From Streptomyces sp. NBC_00820 (GTDB lineage Bacteria > Actinomycetota > Actinomycetes > Streptomycetales > Streptomycetaceae), in the NCBI RefSeq assembly GCF_036347055.1, contig NZ_CP108882.1, forward strand, positions 2,989,001 to 3,053,000: DNA of 64,000 bases, written 5' to 3'. Positions within the stretch are counted from its first letter, which is position 1, and the number at the start of each line of letters is the position of its first letter. A program made the position numbers and the translations under genes. Shown here piece after piece: positions 58,407 to 64,000 of the stretch. The notes under the pieces are model-generated. The model was given only the letters and a program-made list of their open reading frames with translations, ran no database searches and was not told where the DNA came from.

Positions 58407-59873
58407 ATGCCGACCTGCCCGAACGGACACCAGTCGGGTTCCGACGACTGGTGCGAGGTCTGCGGTCACCGCATGGCCGGTGCCGTACCCCCGCCGCCCC
58501 CGCCCCCGCCGGGCGGAGGCTACGGCTTCCCGCAGGGCGGCCGGCCCGGCGGGCCCCCGCACGGGTCCGCACCCGAGCCGGAGCTGTGCCCGCAGTGCCG
58601 TACGCCCCGTGAGGGCGGCGCGCCCTTCTGCGAGGAGTGCCGGTGGAACTTCCTGACCAACACCGCCACCTCGTACACCCCGGCGTCCCCGGCCTCCCCG
58701 GCCGCCCCGCGCTCCTCCCAGCCCCTCTTCCAGCCGCCGAGCGCGACGTACGGCGGCGGTGACGGGTACGAGTACCAGGGCTCGCGGCCCTCGCAGGTGA
58801 ACCGGCCGGCCGAGCCGATCCCGTCCTTCGGCAGCGAGCCGTCGGGCCCGACGCCGTTCGCCGGTGAACGCGGGCCGGCGGGGACGCAGCCCGGCCCGGG
58901 TGGGCCTGGCGGTCCTGGTGGGCCTGGTGGGCCTGGTGGGCCGTCCGGTTTCGGTGGCGGTCAGCGTCAGTCCGGTCCGCCTTCGGGCTTCCCCGGCATG
59001 CCTGGGCAGGGTCCCGGTGGGCCCGGTGGGCCTGGGGGCCCTGGCGGTCCGTCCGGTTTCGGTGGTGCGCCTGGGCAGGGTCCGGGTGGGCCCGGAGGTC
59101 CCGGCGGCCCCGGCGCGCCCGGTCCCTCGGGCTTCGGTGGCGCACCGTCCCGTCCCGTCCCGCCGCCGCCCGGCCCGACGCCGCATGTCGGCCACGGGGG
59201 TCCCGGTGGTCCCGGGGGCGCTCCGCAGGCGTTCCAGCCCGGTCCGCCCGCGCAGCCCGCGTTCCCGCGCGAGACCGGCCGCCCGCCGGCCGGGGGTCCG
59301 TCCTCCGGTGTCGCCGAGGACGACTGGGTGCTCTCCCCGCCGTCCTCCACCGGCCCGTCCGGTGGTCCCGGTGGCGCGCCCGGCGGTTACGGCTTCCCGC
59401 AGCCCGGTGCCCCGGGTGCCACGCGGGCTCCGTCCGGCCCCGGTTTCCCGCAGGCGCCGCAGGGTCCTGCCACCTGGATCGCGACCATCGGTCCAGACCG
59501 CGACTACTTCATGGCGATGATGCAGCGCTCCGGCCCGGAGGCCGCGGGCCTGAACCTGCCGGCCTACTCGCCCGAGCAGCAGCGCACGCTGGCCGGCAAC
59601 CAGGTCACCATCGGCCGCCGTCGGCACTCCACCGGCGACACCCCCGACATCGACCTGGCGGTGCCGCCGGAGGACCCGGGCGTCTCGCACCAGCACGCGG
59701 TCCTGGTCCAGCAGCCGGACGGCAGCTGGGCGGTCGTCGACCAGAACTCGACGAACGGCACCACGGTCAACGGTTCGGACGAGCCGATCCAGCCGTTCGT
59801 GCCGGTGCCGCTCCAGGACGGCGACCGGGTGCACGTCGGCGCCTGGACGACCATCACCGTCCGCCGGGGCTGA
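58407..59873 (+). CDS. FHA-domain protein with N-terminal zinc ribbons and collagen-like linker
   Basis: This 488-residue protein has two N-terminal Cys-rich ribbons (PTCPNGHQSGSDDWCEVCGH and LCPQCRTPREGGAPFCEECR). A long Gly/Pro-rich linker at about 165-300 (repeats of GGPGGPGGP and PSGFGGAPG) follows. A C-terminal FHA phosphothreonine-binding domain (about 395-488) shows NQVTIGRRRHSTG, DPGVSHQHAVLVQ and DQNSTNGTTVNGSD with the conserved Arg, Ser, His and Asn. It can read phosphorylated proteins in the cassette, as GarA does downstream of PknG. ATG 58407 is chosen over 58386 because AAGGGG lies upstream at a good distance. No membrane segment. Confidence 0.87.
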   Translation: MPTCPNGHQSGSDDWCEVCGHRMAGAVPPPPPPPPGGGYGFPQGGRPGGPPHGSAPEPELCPQCRTPREGGAPFCEECRWNFLTNTATSYTPASPASPAAPRSSQPLFQPPSATYGGGDGYEYQGSRPSQVNRPAEPIPSFGSEPSGPTPFAGERGPAGTQPGPGGPGGPGGPGGPGGPSGFGGGQRQSGPPSGFPGMPGQGPGGPGGPGGPGGPSGFGGAPGQGPGGPGGPGGPGAPGPSGFGGAPSRPVPPPPGPTPHVGHGGPGGPGGAPQAFQPGPPAQPAFPRETGRPPAGGPSSGVAEDDWVLSPPSSTGPSGGPGGAPGGYGFPQPGAPGATRAPSGPGFPQAPQGPATWIATIGPDRDYFMAMMQRSGPEAAGLNLPAYSPEQQRTLAGNQVTIGRRRHSTGDTPDIDLAVPPEDPGVSHQHAVLVQQPDGSWAVVDQNSTNGTTVNGSDEPIQPFVPVPLQDGDRVHVGAWTTITVRRG

Positions 59874-59900
59874 GCCCCGGAGTTCACCGGTGCCGGGCGG

Positions 59901-60878
59901 TCACGGCAGGGGCCACACGAACGGCCCCCGCGGATCGTCCAGCCACGCCCGGGCGTGCCCGCCGCTGACCGTGACGCCGTACCGTTCCCGGTCGGGCATG
60001 CCCGCGCGCTCCCACAGCGCGTACGCCTCGCGCGGGTCGAGGGCGCCCTGGGTCAGGCCCAGCAGGAAACGGAACGGCTCCCGGTCGAGGGCGTGGGCCG
60101 GCAGCCCGTCCGGGGACACCGGCCCGGGCCGTGAGCGGATCTCCCCGCGCAGCGGGACGAAGTAGACGGCCGTGGGCAGGAAGCGGCCGTCGGCGTGCCC
60201 GGCGTCCCGGACGGTGAGCGAGAGCAGTCCGGTGGCCAGCGGGGTCAGCACGCGGGCACCGGGACGGCACTGGGCGAGCCAGGCGCGCGGCACCGTGGGC
60301 AGCGAGCAGGTGGCGATGATCCGGTCGTAGGGCGCGCGTTCGGGCACTCCGCGCGCGCCGTCACCGGTGACGACCGCCGGGTGGTACCCGGCCACGGCCA
60401 GGTGCTGCCGGGCCGACTCGGTGATCTCCGGCTCCAGGTCGACCGTGGTGACCAGGTCGTCGTCGCCGAGGCGGTGGGCGAGCAGGGCCGCGTTGTAGCC
60501 GGTGCCGGCGCCGACCTCCAGCACCCGGTCGCCGGCGCCCACCTCCAGCGCGACCAGCATCCGCGCCATGAGCGAGGGCTGGCTGCTGGAGGAGACCAGT
60601 TCGCCGTCGCGCAGCCGGGTGGCCAGCGGGGCGTCGTCGTAGGCGCCGCGCACCCAGCGCTCGCGGACCGCAGGGTCCGGGCTCTCGCCCCACAGCCGCT
60701 CGTAGCCGTCCCCGCCGGTGGCGTAGTAGTACGGCACGAACAGGTGCCGGGGCACCTCGGCGAACGCCTCCCGCCACACCGGGTCCGCCCGCCAGGCCCC
60801 GTCGGCGTCGATCCGCCGCACCAGCGCGGCCCGCGCCGCGGCGGCGAGCCCGGCGATCCGCGTGTCGTAGGCGCCCAT
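59901..60878 (-). CDS. Protein-L-isoaspartate O-methyltransferase-like enzyme
   Basis: This 325-residue SAM-dependent methyltransferase resembles PCMT. Motif I is RVLEVGAGTGYNAALLAHRL, the post-I strand VTTVDLEPEITESAR, and the substrate-loop segment LVSSSSQPSLMARMLVAL is a PCMT hallmark. The C-terminal 100 residues extend beyond the usual PCMT length, as in actinobacterial homologues. It may repair isoaspartate in damaged proteins. ATG 60878 is chosen; no ribosome site precedes it, but TACTGT ends about seven bases upstream, so it could be leaderless. It is divergent from the haemoglobin gene. Confidence 0.84.
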   Translation of the reverse strand: MGAYDTRIAGLAAAARAALVRRIDADGAWRADPVWREAFAEVPRHLFVPYYYATGGDGYERLWGESPDPAVRERWVRGAYDDAPLATRLRDGELVSSSSQPSLMARMLVALEVGAGDRVLEVGAGTGYNAALLAHRLGDDDLVTTVDLEPEITESARQHLAVAGYHPAVVTGDGARGVPERAPYDRIIATCSLPTVPRAWLAQCRPGARVLTPLATGLLSLTVRDAGHADGRFLPTAVYFVPLRGEIRSRPGPVSPDGLPAHALDREPFRFLLGLTQGALDPREAYALWERAGMPDRERYGVTVSGGHARAWLDDPRGPFVWPLP

Positions 60879-60964
60879 GTACCCACAGTAGGCGCGAACC
60901 GGGGCCACGGGGTCGGGGTCCTGAGCCCGGAGTCCTAGGCCACGCGGTCTGAGACGATGGACGG

Positions 60965-61369
60965 GTGAATGAGATTCGGCGCGGCACGCTTCAGGAGCAG
61001 ACCTTCTACGAGCAGGTCGGCGGGGAGGACACCTTCCGCCGGCTCGTCCACCGTTTCTACGAGGGGGTCGCCGAGGATCCGATCCTCAAGCCGATGTACC
61101 CGGAGGAGGACCTGGGCCCGGCGGAGGAGCGGCTGGCGCTGTTCCTCATGCAGTACTGGGGCGGCCCCACCACCTACAGCGAGAACCGCGGCCACCCCCG
61201 TCTGCGCATGCGGCACGCCCCCTTCACCGTGGACCAGGCCGCGCACGACGCCTGGCTGCGGCACATGCGGGTGGCCGTCGACGAGCTGGCGCTGTCCGAG
61301 GAGCACGAGCGGACGCTGTGGAACTACCTGACGTACGCGGCCCGGTCGATGGTGAACACCGCGGAGTGA
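60965..61369 (+). CDS. glbO: Group II truncated haemoglobin
   Basis: This 134-residue heme protein binds O2 and reactive nitrogen species. It shows TFYEQVGGEDTFRRLVHRFY, YEGVAEDPILKPMYPEEDLG, LFLMQYWGGPTTYSENRG and the conserved proximal region RMRHAPFTVDQAAHDAWLRH with the heme-binding His and the Trp of group II. The start is GTG 60965. The symbol follows the family. Its partner gene on the other strand starts 86 bp away, so promoters are shared. Confidence 0.9.
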   Translation: MNEIRRGTLQEQTFYEQVGGEDTFRRLVHRFYEGVAEDPILKPMYPEEDLGPAEERLALFLMQYWGGPTTYSENRGHPRLRMRHAPFTVDQAAHDAWLRHMRVAVDELALSEEHERTLWNYLTYAARSMVNTAE

Positions 61370-61540
61370 CGCGGCCCGGCTGAACCCCGGATTCCGGTCG
61401 TCCGGCGCCGCAATCCGGTCACGATCCGGTATAGACCGGTGTCCGACCGCTTACCCGTTCGGGGTCCCCTCTGCCAGCATCGCCCGAAGATCTGAGCGAC
61501 AGGCAGGACACGGGGGAGTTCCGAAGCACACGGGGGCCGG
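61370..61540. other. Intergenic region with CCGGT repeats before the FtsX-like permease
   Basis: The 171-bp stretch contains recurrent TCCGGT (61394, 61415, 61425) and an inverted repeat CCGGT-ATAG-ACCGG at 61426-61439. These may be a promoter and operator for the permease gene. GGGGGCCGG precedes its GTG start. Confidence 0.4.
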
Positions 61541-64000
61541 GTGACGGGGTACGTCGTCTCACGCGCGCGGGCGCACCGCCTGCTGCTCAGCGCCGCGCTG
61601 CTCACGGTGGTGCTGACCACCGTCGTCCTGGCGACGCTCACGGCGTACTCGGGTGCGCTCGGGAACGCGGCGCTGCGGCATGTACTGAACGACCCGCGCA
61701 ACGCGGCCGACACCTCGCTGATCGTCAAGGCCGACGTCCCGGCGGGCGGTGAGGCGGCCGCCGACTCGGTCGTACGCGCGGGTGCCCGCAGGACCTTCGA
61801 CGGGCTGCCGGTGACCGTGCGGACGCTGCGCCGCTCGGGCGCGTACGCGCTGCCCGGCGCTCTCCGGCCGGCCGCGGACCGGTCGGAGGACCCGGATCTG
61901 ACGTACTTCGCGGTGCTGGACCGCACCCAGGTGCGGCTGACCACCGGCCGGTTCCCGCATCCGGCGGCGGGCGACGCCGAGGTGGCGCTGCCGCAGACCG
62001 CCGCGCGGCCGCTCGGCCTGAAGCCCGGCGACCGCCTCACCCTGACCGACCGGCTGCGCGGCAAGCCGGTCCGCGCGCGGATCACCGGCCTGTACCGCCC
62101 GGTCAGCGTGACCGCGCCGTACTGGCGGCTGGACGACCTGCTCGGGCGCGGGGTGAGGAAGGCCGGCTTCACGACGTACGGGCCGCTGCTCGCCGACCCC
62201 GCGCTCCTCACCGGCGGGCGGGTGAGCGCCGGCCCGCCGGCCTGGCTCGCGTCGGCGGACTTCGGGACGGCGACCACCGGGCGGATCGACGCGCTGCGTC
62301 GAGCGGCGCGGACGGGCAGCAAGTCGCTGCTCACCTCCGCCGGCCCGCACGGTGCGACGATGTCGGTGACCTCGCTGCCGGACGTCCTGGACCGTGTCCA
62401 GCGCTCGCTGCTCGTCGCCCGCTCCACCCTGCTGATCATCGGGCTGCAACTGGTCCTGCTCGCCGGGTACGCGTTGCTGCTGGTGGCCAGGCTGCTCGGT
62501 ACCGCACGAGCGGGCGAGACCCGGCTGTTGCGGGCGCGCGGCGCCTCCCGGGGGCGGATCGCGGCCCTCGCCGCGGCCGAGGCGCTGCTGCTCGCCGTTC
62601 CCGCGGCCCTCTGCGCGCCCCTGCTGGCCGGCCCGCTCACCGCGCTGCTGGCCCGGCACGGCCCGCTGGCCCGGCTCGGCCTGCGTCTGGACGTGCCGGC
62701 GGCGGGCGGCCTGCCGGTGTGGCTGGCGGCGGGCGGGGTGGCCCTGGGCTGCGCGCTGGCGGTGACGCTGCCGGCGCTGACGGAGGCCGACACCGAACGG
62801 CAGGGCGGCCGGGCGCGGGGCCGCAAGGCGGGGCGGGGCCGGCCGGGCCTCGGGCTGCGCGTCAGCCTCCGTTCCGGGCCGGGCCGTTCGGCGAAGTCCG
62901 CGCGTACCCCCGGCTCGCCCGCCGCCCGCCCCCGCCGTGATCTGTTCCCCACCCCCGTACGCGCGGGCGGTGACCTGGGGCTGCTCGTCGTGGCCGGCGT
63001 GGCCTACTGGCAGTTGGGGCAGCAGACCACCGGCGCCGTGGCCGCCGGACGGTCGGGGGCGCTCGGGGTCGATCCGCTGCTGGTCGCCGCGCCCGCGCTG
63101 GCCCTGCTCGCCGGGACCGTGCTGACGCTGCGGCTGCTGCCCCCTGTGGCGCGGCTCGCGGAGCGCGGAGCGGCAGCCGGGCGGGGCCTGCCCGCGGCGC
63201 TGGCCGGCTGGCAGTTCAGCCGCCGTACCGCACGGGGCGCGGGCCCGGTGCTGCTGCTGGTGCTCGCCGTGGCGCTCGGCATGCTGGCCATCGGGCAGTC
63301 CGCCTCCTGGAACCGCTCGCAGGACGACCAGGCGGACTTCCGGGCCGGAGCGCCGGTGCGCGTGTCGGCCGCGGGAGACAGCGGTCTCGGCCGCAGCGAC
63401 CTGTACGCGGCCCTCCCCGGTGTCCGGCAGGCCGCCCCCGCCTTCCGCACCCAGCAGCCGCTGTCCGGCGACCGTACGGCGACCGTGCTGGCACTGGACA
63501 CCGCGCGCGTGGCGGACACGCTGCTGATGCGCCCCGACCTGGCGTCCGAGCCGGTGCGGCCGCTGCTCGCCGGGCTCCCGCCGAAGGGCTCGACGGCCGG
63601 GGCGCGGATACCGGCGGGCACCACCGGGCTGCGGTTGTCGGCGAGCCTGGGCAGCTCCGCCGGACCGGGGACGGACCCCGACGTCACGGTCACGCTGGAG
63701 GACCGGTACGGGGTGCCGTACCAGATGCCGTTCGGGCGGCTCCCCGCCGACGGCCGCCCGCACACCCTGACCGTCTCCCTCGCCCCCTCCCTGGCCCGCG
63801 CCACCCTCACCGCACTCCAGCTGGACATGCCTCAGCCACCGAACCACGGCGAGCGGCACAGCATCACGTTCCGGGAGTTGACAGCCGTCGGCGCCGACGG
63901 AGAGTCGCACCCGGTGACGCTGCCGACCGCCTGGACCACGAGCGCGCGCACCGCCGGCTCGGCCGTCCCGGACCGGTACTCCTCCCCCACCCGGCCCCGG
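61541..64000 (+). CDS. FtsX-like ABC transporter permease (3' truncated)
   Basis: The frame from GTG 61541 is open for 820 codons to the end of the window. It encodes an N-terminal membrane helix (LLLSAALLTVVLTTVVLATL), then a large extracytoplasmic MacB-like domain. Further helices follow, near 300-330 (STLLIIGLQLVLLAGYALLL) and later (GPVLLLVLAVALGMLAIGQ). The FtsX motif ARAGETRLLRARGASRGRIA is clear. It probably exports lipids, peptides or drugs with an ATPase encoded outside the window. GGGGGCC precedes the GTG. Long minus-strand frames over the same region are codon-bias shadows. Confidence 0.88.
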   Translation, partial: MTGYVVSRARAHRLLLSAALLTVVLTTVVLATLTAYSGALGNAALRHVLNDPRNAADTSLIVKADVPAGGEAAADSVVRAGARRTFDGLPVTVRTLRRSGAYALPGALRPAADRSEDPDLTYFAVLDRTQVRLTTGRFPHPAAGDAEVALPQTAARPLGLKPGDRLTLTDRLRGKPVRARITGLYRPVSVTAPYWRLDDLLGRGVRKAGFTTYGPLLADPALLTGGRVSAGPPAWLASADFGTATTGRIDALRRAARTGSKSLLTSAGPHGATMSVTSLPDVLDRVQRSLLVARSTLLIIGLQLVLLAGYALLLVARLLGTARAGETRLLRARGASRGRIAALAAAEALLLAVPAALCAPLLAGPLTALLARHGPLARLGLRLDVPAAGGLPVWLAAGGVALGCALAVTLPALTEADTERQGGRARGRKAGRGRPGLGLRVSLRSGPGRSAKSARTPGSPAARPRRDLFPTPVRAGGDLGLLVVAGVAYWQLGQQTTGAVAAGRSGALGVDPLLVAAPALALLAGTVLTLRLLPPVARLAERGAAAGRGLPAALAGWQFSRRTARGAGPVLLLVLAVALGMLAIGQSASWNRSQDDQADFRAGAPVRVSAAGDSGLGRSDLYAALPGVRQAAPAFRTQQPLSGDRTATVLALDTARVADTLLMRPDLASEPVRPLLAGLPPKGSTAGARIPAGTTGLRLSASLGSSAGPGTDPDVTVTLEDRYGVPYQMPFGRLPADGRPHTLTVSLAPSLARATLTALQLDMPQPPNHGERHSITFRELTAVGADGESHPVTLPTAWTTSARTAGSAVPDRYSSPTRPR

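Noticed and set aside
61324..63910. Very long minus-strand open frames over the right end
   Set aside because: They lie opposite the FtsX-like gene, are rich in Arg/Gly/Ala without any domain, and reflect the high GC third-position bias. The plus-strand frame encodes clear membrane helices.

Overview
The window is about 64 kb of very GC-rich DNA (roughly 70% or more) with actinobacterial features: GTG, ATG and occasional TTG starts, ATGA/GTGA gene overlaps, purine-rich ribosome sites, and mycothiol-, CGNR-, ECF sigma- and PknG-type genes. It is best explained as chromosomal core DNA of a Streptomyces. The order csnR-csnE-csnF-csnG-csnH-csnK matches, from memory, the chitosan-oligosaccharide operon of S. 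coelicolor. No rRNA, tRNA, CRISPR array, transposase or phage gene was seen. The left edge cuts a solute-binding protein gene and the right edge cuts an FtsX-type permease gene.

Layout. (1) 1-8.7 kb: a sugar or polyol ABC uptake operon with a binding protein, two permeases, two different ATPases, a DeoR regulator, a 2-hydroxyacid dehydrogenase and an FGGY kinase. A 14-bp tandem array lies before the kinase. (2) 8.7-19 kb: a mycothiol-linked DsbA-like protein, aminopeptidase N, an AbiEi/DUF559-like protein, a GNAT enzyme, a Tat-exported metallophosphoesterase with a PHO-box-like promoter, a NUDIX enzyme, and a VOC/PPOX pair opposite a CGNR regulator. (3) 19-28 kb: a large secreted subtilase, an ECF sigma factor with a membrane partner, asd, and a second aminopeptidase N. 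(4) 28-34.6 kb: a DUF1203 protein, a probably leaderless MarR, a flavin monooxygenase divergent from a TetR with six operator-like 14-mers between them, a small membrane protein, and malQ coupled to an unknown proline-rich small protein. (5) 34.9-41.6 kb: an ECF sigma/zinc anti-sigma/ABC exporter operon, an HNH endonuclease and an MscS channel. (6) 41.7-48.9 kb: a small peptide gene split by a C-run frameshift, then the csnR-K operon with a 7+1+7 palindrome upstream. (7) 49-60 kb: a seven-gene signalling cassette. (8) 59.9-64 kb: a PCMT-like methyltransferase, a truncated haemoglobin and an ABC permease.

The most interesting region is 49.2-59.9 kb. A four-helix membrane protein, an extracytoplasmic amino-acid-binding protein and a PknG-type kinase recall the mycobacterial GlnX-GlnH-PknG amino-acid-sensing pathway. 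Here they are joined in one operon by a PP2C phosphatase, a VWA protein and a zinc-ribbon/FHA protein, as in TerY-P-type kinase/phosphatase/VWA triads. An unrecognised helical protein whose gene carries a TTA (bldA-dependent) codon lies between the sensor and the kinase. This looks like a self-contained nutrient-sensing phospho-switch that may be tied to development.
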